Source: CAZEER01 sp964511215 | GTDB lineage: Bacteria; Fidelibacterota; Marinisomatia; Marinisomatales; UBA1611 | Length of the DNA stretch: 18,245 nucleotides | Direction: 5' to 3' | Assembly: GCA_964511215.1 (NCBI GenBank) | Contig: CAZEER010000048.1 | Coordinates: 1 to 18,245, forward strand | Shown: one piece after another, positions 8,187 through 16,374 of the stretch | Layout of the letters: the number at the start of each line of letters is the position of its first letter | Position numbering within the stretch: position 1 is the first letter of the stretch | Position numbers and translations under genes: made by a program | The notes under the pieces: generated by a model | The model's input: only the letters and a program-made list of their open reading frames with translations | What the model was told of the DNA's origin: nothing | The model's database searches: none

Positions 8187-8208
8187 CCCGGGCTTTATTC
8201 GAATTGAA

Positions 8209-8637
8209 ATGAAGACGATATCAATAAAAAAATCAGAAATAAATAAGGGTTGGTGGGTTGCAGATGCAGATGGCCAGATATTAGGCAGGTTTGCTTCAAG
8301 AGTGGCTCAAGTACTTCGTGGCAAACATAAACCTGATTTTACACCTCATATGGATATGGGTGATTTTGTCATTGTAATTAATGCAGATAAAATAAAAGTG
8401 ACTGGAAATAAAGAAACAGATAAAAAATATTTTAGACATACTGGTTACCCAGGAGGTGCTAAACAGGAATCTTTAGCAGCCATTAGAAGAAGTCAACCTG
8501 AAAGGATTGTTAAAAATGCAGTCAGCGGAATGTTGCCACATAATCGTTTAGGCAGGAATATATTAGCACATTTAAAAGTGTATAATGGGGCTGATCATCC
8601 CCATTTAGCACAACAGCCAAAAAAATTAAAATTTTAA
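8209..8637 (+). CDS. rplM: 50S ribosomal protein L13
   Basis: L13 is an early-assembly protein of the large subunit that binds 23S rRNA. The 142-aa product shows the family blocks WWVADADGQILGRFASRVAQ, LRGKHKPDFTPHMDMGDFV, KKYFRHTGYPGG and the signature around AVSGMLPHNRLGR near residue 105. The length is typical. No Shine-Dalgarno sequence precedes ATG 8209. It is the first gene of a six-gene translation/UMP-kinase cluster. rpsI follows after 7 nt, the near-universal L13-S9 pairing. Confidence 0.97.
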   Translation: MKTISIKKSEINKGWWVADADGQILGRFASRVAQVLRGKHKPDFTPHMDMGDFVIVINADKIKVTGNKETDKKYFRHTGYPGGAKQESLAAIRRSQPERIVKNAVSGMLPHNRLGRNILAHLKVYNGADHPHLAQQPKKLKF

Positions 8638-8644
8638 AATTAAG

Positions 8645-9037
8645 ATGTCTGAACTAACACTATATGGTACTGGAAGAAGGAAACGCTCAATTGCACGTGT
8701 TTTTTTAAAACAGGGAAAGGGTAATATTACAATTAATGGGAAATCATACAAAGATTATCTATGTAGAGACACCTTAGCAACCATAGTTATGCAACCATTG
8801 GTAGCAGTAGATTCTGAAAAGGCCTATAATATTAATATTAATGTTCAAGGTGGTGGTTTGACTGGTCAAGCTGGTGCCATCAGATTGGGGATCTCAAGAG
8901 CACTATTAGGTGTTAATGAAGACTTTAGAAATATTCTAAAACAAAAAGGGTTTTTAACGAGAGATGCTCGCAAGGTGGAGCGAAAAAAGCCTGGTCAACC
9001 AGGAGCTCGGAAAAATTTCCAATTTTCTAAGCGATAA
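8645..9037 (+). CDS. rpsI: 30S ribosomal protein S9
   Basis: S9 sits in the head of the small subunit, and its C-terminal tail reaches tRNA in the P site. The 130-aa sequence has the start YGTGRRKRSIARVFLKQGKG, the GGGLTGQAGAIRLGISRAL block and the basic end KKPGQPGARKNFQFSKR with the invariant terminal SKR. It is full length. It lies 7 nt downstream of rplM and 9 nt upstream of rpsB with no clear ribosome-binding site, so it is probably co-translated with rplM. Confidence 0.97.
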   Translation: MSELTLYGTGRRKRSIARVFLKQGKGNITINGKSYKDYLCRDTLATIVMQPLVAVDSEKAYNININVQGGGLTGQAGAIRLGISRALLGVNEDFRNILKQKGFLTRDARKVERKKPGQPGARKNFQFSKR

Positions 9038-9046
9038 GTACAATAT

Positions 9047-9841
9047 ATGGGTCAAGTAAAATTTGAAGATCTTTTAGGTAGCGGAGCCCACTTTGGACAT
9101 GTTACCCGCAAGTGGAATCCTAATTTTAAACCATATATTTTATTAGAAAAAAATGGTGTTCATATCATTAATCTTGAATCTACGATTGATGCCATAGATA
9201 AAGCCTGCAATTATGTTAAAGATGTCACATCTAAAAATGGTGAGATTCTATTCGTAGGTACAAAAAAGCAGGCCCAAGATATTGTTCAACAAGAAGCAGA
9301 TAAATGTTCAATGTTTTATATAGTGGAGCGTTGGCTTGGCGGAACTCTTACCAATTTTTCAACAATCAAAAAAAGTATAAAAAGACTAAAACTTTTAGAG
9401 AAAGAAGGTTCCAATTTATATGAGAATATGACGAAAAAAGAGACCCAAATGTTAAATCGGGAAAAATTAAAATTAGCAGACCAGCATCGTGGTATTAAAG
9501 ATATGCGCCGGCTACCAGAATTAGTAATCGTTGTTGATGCTCAATACGAAGATACTGCAATTCAGGAAGCAAGACGTCTTGATATACCCATTATTGCAAT
9601 TGTAGATAGTAATACAGATCCGCAAAAAGTAGATTATCCTATTCCTGCAAATGATGATTCTATGCGTACAATCCATTTAATAATTGCTGCTTTGTCTGAT
9701 GCCGTTTTAGAAGCAAGGGGAAAGTTGCCAGATAGTAATGAAGATGACAAGAATGGTGAAAATAGTGATCAACATTTAGAAGAAAAACCAACTTTGCAAT
9801 CTGACACTAGTTATCCAAAACATTCAAATGAAGAAGAATAA
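9047..9841 (+). CDS. rpsB: 30S ribosomal protein S2
   Basis: S2 joins the small subunit late and helps bind S1. Family blocks visible: LLGSGAHFGHVTRKWNPNFK, FVGTKKQAQDIV, RWLGGTLTNFSTIKKSI and LPELVIVVDAQYEDTAIQEA with the following DIPIIAIVDSNTDP. The core ends near residue 225. A further 35-40 residues form an acidic, low-complexity tail rich in Asp, Glu, Asn and Ser, longer than in E. coli but common in related phyla. tsf follows after 3 nt, as in most bacteria. Confidence 0.97.
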   Translation: MGQVKFEDLLGSGAHFGHVTRKWNPNFKPYILLEKNGVHIINLESTIDAIDKACNYVKDVTSKNGEILFVGTKKQAQDIVQQEADKCSMFYIVERWLGGTLTNFSTIKKSIKRLKLLEKEGSNLYENMTKKETQMLNREKLKLADQHRGIKDMRRLPELVIVVDAQYEDTAIQEARRLDIPIIAIVDSNTDPQKVDYPIPANDDSMRTIHLIIAALSDAVLEARGKLPDSNEDDKNGENSDQHLEEKPTLQSDTSYPKHSNEEE

Positions 9842-9844
9842 TAT

Positions 9845-10465
9845 ATGAATATTGAAGCTAAGCTTGTAAAGTTGTTGCGTGATAAAACTGGTGCTGGTAT
9901 GATGGATTGTAAGAATGCACTTGTTGAATCAAAAGGAGATTTAAATAAAGCAGTTGATTATCTGAGAAAAACAGGTGTAACAAAAGCTGAAAAAAAGGGT
10001 ACCCGAGAGACTAAAGAAGGTCTTATATATTCTTATATACATGCTGGTGCTCGTTTAGGTGTCCTTCTAGAAATAAACTGTGAAACAGACTTTGTCGCTA
10101 AAACTGAAGGATTCTCAGAATTGGCTCATAATATTGCAATGCAAGTCGCAGCAACAAATCCAATGGCATTAGATCAGGATAATTTAGATGTGAATGTCAT
10201 TAATCGCGAAAAAGAGATTTATAAAGATCAAGCTAAATCTGAAGGTAAACCTGATAATATTATTGAAAAGATGGTAGAAGGTAGATTGCAAAAGTTTTTT
10301 CAAGAATCTTGCCTAATGGAGCAGACTTACATTAAAGACCCTAATAAAAAGATAAAAGACCTCATAACTGAAAATATCGCAACTCTTGGTGAAAATATAA
10401 GTATTAATCGATTTATCCGTTTTGCAATTGGAGAATCATTGATTAGTACTAATGGAAAAGTTTAA
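9845..10465 (+). CDS. tsf: Elongation factor Ts (short form)
   Basis: EF-Ts is the guanine-nucleotide exchange factor of EF-Tu. The N-terminal UBA-like module and signature TGAGMMDCKNALVESKGDLN (residues 15-34) are clear. ETDFVAKTEGF (from E80) contributes to the EF-Tu contact. At 206 aa it is the short form with one core subdomain, as in Thermus and several FCB and cyanobacterial lineages. The E. coli protein is about 283 aa. Nothing suggests truncation, since the sequence ends in a normal INRFIRFAIGE C-terminal strand. It lies 3 nt after rpsB and 7 nt before pyrH. Confidence 0.96.
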   Translation: MNIEAKLVKLLRDKTGAGMMDCKNALVESKGDLNKAVDYLRKTGVTKAEKKGTRETKEGLIYSYIHAGARLGVLLEINCETDFVAKTEGFSELAHNIAMQVAATNPMALDQDNLDVNVINREKEIYKDQAKSEGKPDNIIEKMVEGRLQKFFQESCLMEQTYIKDPNKKIKDLITENIATLGENISINRFIRFAIGESLISTNGKV

Positions 10466-10472
10466 TATTTAA

Positions 10473-11189
10473 ATGGCAGGCCCAGTTTTCCAACGAGTTT
10501 TGCTGAAACTCTCAGGAGAATTTTTGGCAGGTAAAAGTGGGTTTGGAATTGATCCCGAGAAAGCATCCTTTTTAGCTAATGAGGTGAAGTCTATCCATGA
10601 TCTAGGGGTAGATATAGGTCTAATAATTGGAGCTGGCAATATTTTTAGAGGTATTCAAGCTGCTAGCCGAGGCATGGACCGTGTGACAGGAGATTATCTA
10701 GGAATGCTAGCAACAATTATGAACGCTATTTCAATCCAGGATGCATTAGAAAAGGGAGGATGTGAGACCCGAACCCTTTCTGCAATTAATATATCACAGA
10801 TAGCAGAACCCTATATACGACGCAGAGCAATCAGGCATTTAGAAAAGAAACGTGTTGTGATTATTGCGGGAGGTACTGGAAACCCGTTCTTTACCACTGA
10901 CTCAGCTGCCGCACTTCGTGCTACAGAATTGAGTGCAGAAATAGTAATTAAAGGAACTAAAGTAGACGGCATCTATGATAAAGATCCATTAAAACATAAA
11001 GATGCGGTAAAATTTGATAATATTACCTTTTCTCAAGTTTTGAAGGATAGGTTAAGGATTATGGATCTTACAGCGATAACACTATGTCAAGAGAATAAAC
11101 TCCCAATTAATGTATTTAATATTAATAAAGCAGGATACTTGAAACAACTGGTCATGGGTGGTAAAATTGGTACATTGGTATCGGAGTAA
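10473..11189 (+). CDS. pyrH: UMP kinase PyrH
   Basis: PyrH phosphorylates UMP to UDP with ATP and joins de novo pyrimidine synthesis to nucleic-acid precursors. The amino-acid-kinase fold is marked by KLSGEFLAG (K12-G20), IIGAGNIFRG, GTGNPFFTTDSAAALRA (from G134) and KGTKVDGIYDKDP. The 238-aa length is standard, and ATG 10473 gives the expected short N-terminus. It lies between tsf and frr, the usual bacterial order. Its substrate is the end product of the pathway encoded in part by pyrRBC 2.3 kb upstream. UMP is also the likely effector of PyrR. Confidence 0.97.
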   Translation: MAGPVFQRVLLKLSGEFLAGKSGFGIDPEKASFLANEVKSIHDLGVDIGLIIGAGNIFRGIQAASRGMDRVTGDYLGMLATIMNAISIQDALEKGGCETRTLSAINISQIAEPYIRRRAIRHLEKKRVVIIAGGTGNPFFTTDSAAALRATELSAEIVIKGTKVDGIYDKDPLKHKDAVKFDNITFSQVLKDRLRIMDLTAITLCQENKLPINVFNINKAGYLKQLVMGGKIGTLVSE

Positions 11190-11192
11190 TTT

Positions 11193-11750
11193 ATGATTGA
11201 AGATATTCTTAAAAATGTAATTCAACGTATGGATCAAGCAGTTATCCATGCTCAGGGTGAATTGAATAAAGTTCGAACTGGTAGAGCAAACCCTGAAATT
11301 TTTAATTCCCTAACCGTCAATTATTATGGGACAAAAACACCATTAAAACAAGTGTCAACTATTTCAGTCCCAGAACCAAGACTAATAACACTAACCCCTT
11401 ATGAAAAAACATTAATTCCTATAATAGAAAAAGCTATAATGGATGCTAATATGGGTTATACTCCAGGTAATAATGGGACTGCAGTTTTGGTTCCTATTCC
11501 CCAATTAAGTGCCGAACGTAGAAAAGAATTAAATAAGTTTGTACACCAACTAGTGGAAGATGGGAGAGTTGCAATCAGGAATGTGAGGAGAGATGGTATC
11601 CATCAACTCCAAGATTTGCAAAAAGATGGGCATGTATCTGAGGATATTATTAAAGATAATGAATTTGAAATCCAAAAAATCACCGATGAACATATTTCAA
11701 GATTAAATACTATACAGGATGAAAAAGGAAAAGAGATTTTAGAAACCTAA
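11193..11750 (+). CDS. frr: Ribosome recycling factor
   Basis: RRF, with EF-G, splits post-termination ribosomes. The 185-aa product has the full family length and motifs: KVRTGRANPEIF near residue 27, TPYEKTLIPIIEKAI, GYTPGNNGTAVLVPIPQLSA and ERRKELNKFVHQLVEDGRVA with NVRRDG. The domain I helices at both ends are intact. It starts 3 nt after pyrH and closes the rplM-frr cluster. The 39-nt space before the convergent nrdJ stop has no obvious GC-rich terminator hairpin. Confidence 0.97.
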   Translation: MIEDILKNVIQRMDQAVIHAQGELNKVRTGRANPEIFNSLTVNYYGTKTPLKQVSTISVPEPRLITLTPYEKTLIPIIEKAIMDANMGYTPGNNGTAVLVPIPQLSAERRKELNKFVHQLVEDGRVAIRNVRRDGIHQLQDLQKDGHVSEDIIKDNEFEIQKITDEHISRLNTIQDEKGKEILET

Positions 11751-11789
11751 TTTCTTGATTATACTCTAAAGGTCTTTTTTAGTTGAGGA

Positions 11790-14171
11790 CTAATCGCATT
11801 TTGACCAGCCACATTCACGGCATGTCAAACATCCACCCTCATTCACAACACTATGATTATGACACTCGGTGCATATCATACACTGCTGATTATCAAAATT
11901 TTCTTGGACTAAAGTAATTCTAGGTTTTTCTAAATTTTCACTATGTTGATCATTAAATGTATTTTCACCTTTCTCCGTTAAATAATCATCTAGGGCTTTG
12001 CCAATAGCATCTGGTGTCGAGAGGATTAACCTCCCATCTTCCCAAGTTGGGTTTGGACCAGAGATACCTTTTAACTGTCTAACAATAGCATGCGGATCTA
12101 AACCTGACCTAAGTGATAAGGATATTAGTCGACTAATAGCTTCTGATTGAGCCGCTGCATTTCCACCTGCTTTACCAATAGTTGTAAATACCTCACACAA
12201 TCCATTCTCATCTTCATTAATTGTGATATAAAGAGTACCTTCCCCTGTCCTAATCCTACGCGTGACTCCAAAAGTTTGTGCAGGTCTACTTCGAGGACTT
12301 TTCTCAATACTTTTAGTGGAGAGATTCTCTGTCAACTTCTCATCATTGTCCTTATTCTCCGTAATTAAAATTCCCTCTCGACTTCCTTCTCGATAAACCG
12401 TAATTCCTTTAAGACCTGTTTCATAGGCGGTCATATAAATATCCGCGATAGTATCTTTGGTTATATCTTGTGGAAGATTTACGGTGGATGATATAGATGA
12501 GTCTATATGTTTTTGGATTTTTCCCTGCATACGAACTCTAAAATATGGATCTATGTTATGCGCTGTGACTACATATTTTGGCAAGTTATCATCTGTCCCA
12601 AATAATTTTTTTATAATTGGGTGATAAACTTTATACTCCTTAAATGTTTTACCATATCCACCGTCATTTTCTTTAACACGCCTTTTATAAGAGGTTGCAA
12701 AGATAGGCTCAACACCAGATGTAACACGAGCAACTATAGCACCACTTCCTGTAGGAGCAACTGTGGTAATTGTACTATTACGGATCCCAAATTTCTTAAT
12801 CTTGTTTTGCATAGATTTTGGTAGATTTTTAACAAATTTACTTTTTGAATATCCTGTCCAATCAAAATTGGGGTATGCTCCTTTTTCCTTTGCAAGTGCA
12901 ATGCTTTCCTCGTATGCAGTGTCTCTAAAGATCTGCATAATCTGGTCTATAGTCTGCAATGCATCTTCACTATCATATTGGATACCCATTCGCACTAGCA
13001 TATCTCCTAAACCTAAAATACCAAGTCCAACACGCCGGTCATTAGTTGCATTTTCTTTTTGATCCTCTAGTGCATGTCGATCCATATTATAGTCAACAAC
13101 ATTATCTAGGAATCTTGTTCCAATACTAACTGTCTCTTTGAATTCATCAATTAAAAAGTTTCCATTTTCATCTACAAATCTTTCAAGATTCACAGCCCCG
13201 AGATTACAGCAACCTCCGTCAGGAAGTGGTTGCTCTGCGCATGGATTTGTTGAAATAAGTGGAGAGCAATATTCCGCATTATGATAGTCTTTCATGGTAT
13301 CCCAAAATAGCAACCCAGGTTCGGCACTAGCATGAGCATTACTAATAATTTTTTTCCATAGATCTTTAGCTTTTATAGTTTCATATATTTCATTATTGTA
13401 TTTTAAGTCAAATTCCTGGTCATTTTTTATTGCTTCCATAAATTCGTGTGTGAGCAATACGGAGATATTAGAATATTTAACCATATCAATGTCACCAGTT
13501 TTAATTGTAATAAATTTTTCTATGTCAGGATGATCAATTCTCAGTGTTTGCATATTTGCCCCTCGTCGACCATGCTGAGCTATTGTATTAGTATTTTCAC
13601 TAAAAAGATTCATAAATCCAGTGGGCCCGCATGATTCTCCACCTGTACCATTTATTTCTTTTCCGGCCGGTCTTAAAATTGAAAGATCATGTCCACATCC
13701 ACCGCCAAATTTATAAGTTAATGCTTCATTTATTATTGTATCATATATTGATTTTATGGAATCATCACGCACTGCTACTACATAGCAATTATTTAAGGTT
13801 GTTGTGATATCTTCTCTACCTGCACCATGCATGATTCTACCTCCCGGAACAAACTTGAAATCCTCAAGTATGGATAGAAATTTACCCTCCCATTTTTTCC
13901 GTGAAGTTTTTGTTCTTTCAACGGATGCTAATGCGTTTGCTTGCCTTGCCCAAAGTTCAAATGGATGTTTTTCCCAAGGTGCTAAATATTTCTGTTTTAG
14001 AATATCTGATCCTAATGTATCCTCGTTATAATATTCTTCGATTGTATATTTTTTAGGTATGTCACCTTCTTTTAATGGGATTAGGGAATCAGGTGGAGAA
14101 GCAATCGGATTTTTAATAGATTCCGAACCAATTTGATTTACGGAAAGATCAAGCTCCATTGCTTCGGCCAT
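11790..14171 (-). CDS. nrdJ: Adenosylcobalamin-dependent (class II) ribonucleotide reductase
   Basis: NrdJ reduces ribonucleotides to deoxyribonucleotides using a thiyl radical generated from adenosylcobalamin, with or without oxygen. Numbering from ATG 14171 (793 aa): redox Cys129 in NNCYVVAV, the glycine-rich GGGCGHDLSILRPAG loop, the radical site NPCAEQ (N309, C311, E313), and VAPTGSGAIV. A TSCPD domain lies at about 640-735, and the C-terminal cysteine cluster (C764, C767, C770, C781, C784, C787, C792) would form a zinc ribbon and redox tail. I prefer ATG 14171 because AAAGGA (complement of 14179-14184) lies 7 nt upstream. A GTG at 14207 would add 12 residues but has no ribosome-binding site. 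No cobalamin riboswitch is evident. Confidence 0.94.
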   Translation of the reverse strand: MAEAMELDLSVNQIGSESIKNPIASPPDSLIPLKEGDIPKKYTIEEYYNEDTLGSDILKQKYLAPWEKHPFELWARQANALASVERTKTSRKKWEGKFLSILEDFKFVPGGRIMHGAGREDITTTLNNCYVVAVRDDSIKSIYDTIINEALTYKFGGGCGHDLSILRPAGKEINGTGGESCGPTGFMNLFSENTNTIAQHGRRGANMQTLRIDHPDIEKFITIKTGDIDMVKYSNISVLLTHEFMEAIKNDQEFDLKYNNEIYETIKAKDLWKKIISNAHASAEPGLLFWDTMKDYHNAEYCSPLISTNPCAEQPLPDGGCCNLGAVNLERFVDENGNFLIDEFKETVSIGTRFLDNVVDYNMDRHALEDQKENATNDRRVGLGILGLGDMLVRMGIQYDSEDALQTIDQIMQIFRDTAYEESIALAKEKGAYPNFDWTGYSKSKFVKNLPKSMQNKIKKFGIRNSTITTVAPTGSGAIVARVTSGVEPIFATSYKRRVKENDGGYGKTFKEYKVYHPIIKKLFGTDDNLPKYVVTAHNIDPYFRVRMQGKIQKHIDSSISSTVNLPQDITKDTIADIYMTAYETGLKGITVYREGSREGILITENKDNDEKLTENLSTKSIEKSPRSRPAQTFGVTRRIRTGEGTLYITINEDENGLCEVFTTIGKAGGNAAAQSEAISRLISLSLRSGLDPHAIVRQLKGISGPNPTWEDGRLILSTPDAIGKALDDYLTEKGENTFNDQHSENLEKPRITLVQENFDNQQCMICTECHNHSVVNEGGCLTCRECGWSKCD

Positions 14172-14278
14172 TCGGTATTCCTTTATTTTCGTAGGTATGT
14201 AACCCACAGTTTTTCTGTTTAATCAACAAAAAGGGATGACAATTAAAAGTGTAATAAATCTTTTGGTTGGCTAAAACG

Positions 14279-14308
14279 AATATAGAAAATTGATATTAAA
14301 TGATTCAA
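14279..14308 (-). promoter_or_regulatory. Candidate nrdJ promoter
   Basis: On the minus strand, TTGAAT (complement of 14303-14308) and TATATT (complement of 14279-14284) are separated by 18 bp. They would give a leader of about 100 nt to the nrdJ ATG. Both boxes match the sigma-70 type only in part, and the region is AT-rich. The leader shows no NrdR-box pair and no B12-box that I can recognise. Confidence 0.3.
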
Positions 14309-14405
14309 GTATTAATGAGAAAAAAAACAAAATTTCTTATCAAATATTTTGGAAAAATATGTTTGGAAGTAGCTAAGCTATCCTTATCAATTTTCTCCAA
14401 ATTTT

Positions 14406-14423
14406 AAATATTAATTAATATTT
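14406..14423. repeat. 18-bp perfect AT palindrome upstream of tRNA-Gly
   Basis: AAATATTAATTAATATTT is a perfect 18-bp palindrome ending 9 nt before the tRNA-Gly gene. It overlaps where the -10 element should lie. It could be an operator or simply a promoter-region AT tract. It reads the same on both strands. Confidence 0.5.
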
Positions 14424-14432
14424 GGTAAATAA

Positions 14433-14504
14433 GCGGGTGTCGTATAATGGCTATTACCCCAGCTTCCCAAGCTGGAGACGTGAGTTCGATTCTCATCACC
14501 CGCT
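14433..14504 (+). tRNA. tRNA-Gly (anticodon CCC)
   Basis: The cloverleaf can be drawn by hand. The acceptor GCGGGTG (14433-14439) pairs with CACCCGC (14497-14503), with discriminator T at 14504, usual for bacterial tRNA-Gly. The anticodon stem CCAGC/GCTGG encloses loop TTCCCAA, giving anticodon CCC, which reads GGG. The T-arm holds TTCGATT with stem TGAG/CTCA. The 3' CCA is not encoded, so it must be added after transcription. It lies between the divergent nrdJ promoter region and a 27-codon ORF. Confidence 0.95.
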
Positions 14505-14538
14505 CTCTAATAATAATCAATCAATAAAGGAACATCAT

Positions 14539-14622
14539 ATGAAGGATTTAATCGGAGCGATCCTTGTCCATATTTTTTTTGCAATTATACTAATCTGGCT
14601 AATCTTTAAAATATCAGGGTGA
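14539..14622 (+). CDS. Small hydrophobic 27-aa membrane peptide
   Basis: A 27-codon ORF begins at ATG 14539 with a good ribosome-binding site (AAAGGA, about 14526-14531, 7 nt spacing), better than that of most genes here. The product starts MKDLIGAILVH and continues as one hydrophobic helix (residues 4-23, IFFAIILIWLIF) ending KISG. It would span the inner membrane once. It lies 35 nt after tRNA-Gly and 9 nt before der, so it may share transcription with either. An open frame extends upstream through the tRNA to 14422, but that part is not coding. I recognise no family. The ribosome-binding site and composition favour a real peptide, without proof. Confidence 0.5.
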   Translation: MKDLIGAILVHIFFAIILIWLIFKISG

Positions 14623-14631
14623 TTATAATTA

Positions 14632-15948
14632 ATGTCCAAACCTGTTATCGCCATTGTAGGAGTTCCAAATGTTGGAAAGTCTACTTTTTTTAATCGTGTA
14701 TTAAGTAATCGACGTGCTATAGTTGATAAGGAAGAAGGTATAACCAGAGATCGTATTTATGGAGAGATGGAATGGTGTGGGCAGTCTTTATGTTTTATAG
14801 ATACTGGTGGATACATTTCGGATGATGTAGATTTTTTTAATAAAGCTGTAAGACTACAGGCCGCTGAGGCAATAGCCGAGGCAGATTTAGTCCTTTTTAT
14901 GGTGGATGGGATTAAAGGTCCTTCTCCAACTGACAAAGCTCTTGCGCAGTTTATACGAGAGAGTGGAAAAATTTGTATCCTAAGTGTTAATAAATGTGAT
15001 GAATATAATTCTGAAAATCGCATTAACCAGTTTTTTGAATTTGGATTCAAAAATATTTTACCAATATCTGCTTTAAATGGGAGGCTTACGGGTAATTTAC
15101 TTGATGCAATCTTAGAGTTATTGGATCTTTCAAAGTTTAATGAAAAAATATCAAAAGACGACATCCTAAGGCTTGCAATTGTGGGTATGCCTAATGTAGG
15201 AAAATCATCTTTGACAAATGCACTTCTTCAAAAGGATAGAAGTATTGTTACTTCTAAAGCAGGTACAACAAGGGATGCTATAGATGCTAATGTAAAATGG
15301 TATGGGAATGAAATAATACTCGTTGATACTGCTGGGATAAGAAAATTAACAAAGTTAAAAGATAGGATTGAATTTTATTCGACTATTCGTACCAAAAAGG
15401 CTATTAAATCTTCTAATATTGTTTTAACACTTGTTGATGCACAAAAAGGGTTTGGAAGACAGGATAAGAATATTATTGATGATGTGATTAAACAAGGTAA
15501 AGGACTGGTTATTATTGTAAATAAATGGGACCTAGTGGATAAAGAAACTTATACAATGAAAAATTTTGAAGTCCATATTAGGAATCAGTTTAAAACTTTA
15601 GATTACTATCCTATTATATTTATTTCAGCACTTACAAAAAGACGTATCCACCGTGTTTTAGAAGTTGCTTGGGAAGTGTATGAGAGAAGTAATAGTATAA
15701 TATCAACAAAAAAATTAAATGATGTTCTAAAAATTATTTTTAAAAAAAATCCACCCCCCATAGAGAAAGGTAAATCGATACAAATAAAATATGCAACACA
15801 AGTGAGTAATAATCCATTGATAATAGCATTTTATATGAATAACCCTAAAAAACTAAAAATTCAATATCGACGCTATTTAGAAAATCAGTTAAGAAAATAT
15901 TTTGATTTTATTGGTATCCCAATTTTTTTATCATTTCGCCGGAAATGA
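14632..15948 (+). CDS. der: Ribosome biogenesis GTPase Der (EngA)
   Basis: Der has two tandem GTPase domains and a KH-like domain and acts in 50S subunit maturation. The first G domain has GVPNVGKST (G10-T18), DTGG and NKCD (N120-D123). The second has GMPNVGKSS (G185-S193), DTAGIRK and NKWD (N297-D300). The C-terminal KH-like domain ends in FDFIGIPIFLSFRRK. The 438-aa length is typical. ATG 14632 follows the small ORF by 9 nt, with a weak GGTGA upstream. The gene overlaps the next by 4 nt (ATGA, 15945-15948), so the two are translationally coupled. Confidence 0.97.
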   Translation: MSKPVIAIVGVPNVGKSTFFNRVLSNRRAIVDKEEGITRDRIYGEMEWCGQSLCFIDTGGYISDDVDFFNKAVRLQAAEAIAEADLVLFMVDGIKGPSPTDKALAQFIRESGKICILSVNKCDEYNSENRINQFFEFGFKNILPISALNGRLTGNLLDAILELLDLSKFNEKISKDDILRLAIVGMPNVGKSSLTNALLQKDRSIVTSKAGTTRDAIDANVKWYGNEIILVDTAGIRKLTKLKDRIEFYSTIRTKKAIKSSNIVLTLVDAQKGFGRQDKNIIDDVIKQGKGLVIIVNKWDLVDKETYTMKNFEVHIRNQFKTLDYYPIIFISALTKRRIHRVLEVAWEVYERSNSIISTKKLNDVLKIIFKKNPPPIEKGKSIQIKYATQVSNNPLIIAFYMNNPKKLKIQYRRYLENQLRKYFDFIGIPIFLSFRRK

Positions 15949-16274
15949 ACCTTTTTAAACCTGAGAATGCCCAAACAGCAGTTGTTAAAATAAAAAAATC
16001 AAAGTTTATTTCATATTTGCGTGGCTGTGATTATACAACTGAATTTAAATCATGGCTTTCTCGCGTTAGAAGAGATCATTATGATGCATCACATTTTTGT
16101 TGGGGTTATGCAATAGATAAGAATCACAAACTAGAGTATCATTCATCAGATGCAGGTGAACCAACGGGTACTGCAGGAAAACCTATCCTGCAATCAATTA
16201 AAAAAAATAAATTGGTACAAAGTGGATTAATTGTAGTTCGATATTTTGGTGGTAAGAAATTGGGTAAGAGAGGG
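15945..16274 (+). CDS. yigZ: YigZ/IMPACT family protein, interrupted by assembly gap
   Basis: About 110 N-terminal residues remain before the run of N. The UPF0029/IMPACT domain is clear: KKSKFISYLRGC, the DASHFCWGYAI block, SSDAGEPTGTAGKPIL and VVRYFGGKKLGKRG (family YFGGxKLGxGG, with R in place of the usual G near the edge). Full proteins have about 200 residues, often with a C-terminal DUF1949 domain. After the gap, 16375-16416 reads AEMQKINTNSMEN then stop in one frame and may be the tail, but the true gap length is unknown, so this is unproven. Bacterial members have no settled function; the eukaryotic relative IMPACT modulates translation control. The ATGA overlap with der suggests co-expression. 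Confidence 0.88.
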
Positions 16275-16374
16275 NNNNNNNNNNNNNNNNNNNNNNNNNN
16301 NNNNNNNNNNNNNNNNNNNNNNNNNNNNNNNNNNNNNNNNNNNNNNNNNNNNNNNNNNNNNNNNNNNNNNNNNN
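16275..16374. other. Assembly gap (100 N)
   Basis: Exactly 100 N, the conventional filler for a scaffold join of unknown size. It removes the end of yigZ. Anything between yigZ and the collagen-like lipoprotein gene may also be missing, so that adjacency should not be over-read. Confidence 0.98.

Noticed and set aside
12125..14031. Several open frames of 60-99 codons opposite or inside nrdJ
   Set aside because: They are shadows of a strongly conserved gene; no domain, no ribosome-binding site and no independent composition support.
14208..14330. Cobalamin riboswitch upstream of nrdJ
   Set aside because: The leader is short and AT-rich, with no recognisable B12-box.
14422..14538. N-terminal extension of the small ORF reading through tRNA-Gly
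   Set aside because: The frame is open by chance through the tRNA. The ribosome-binding site and ATG at 14539 define the plausible coding part.
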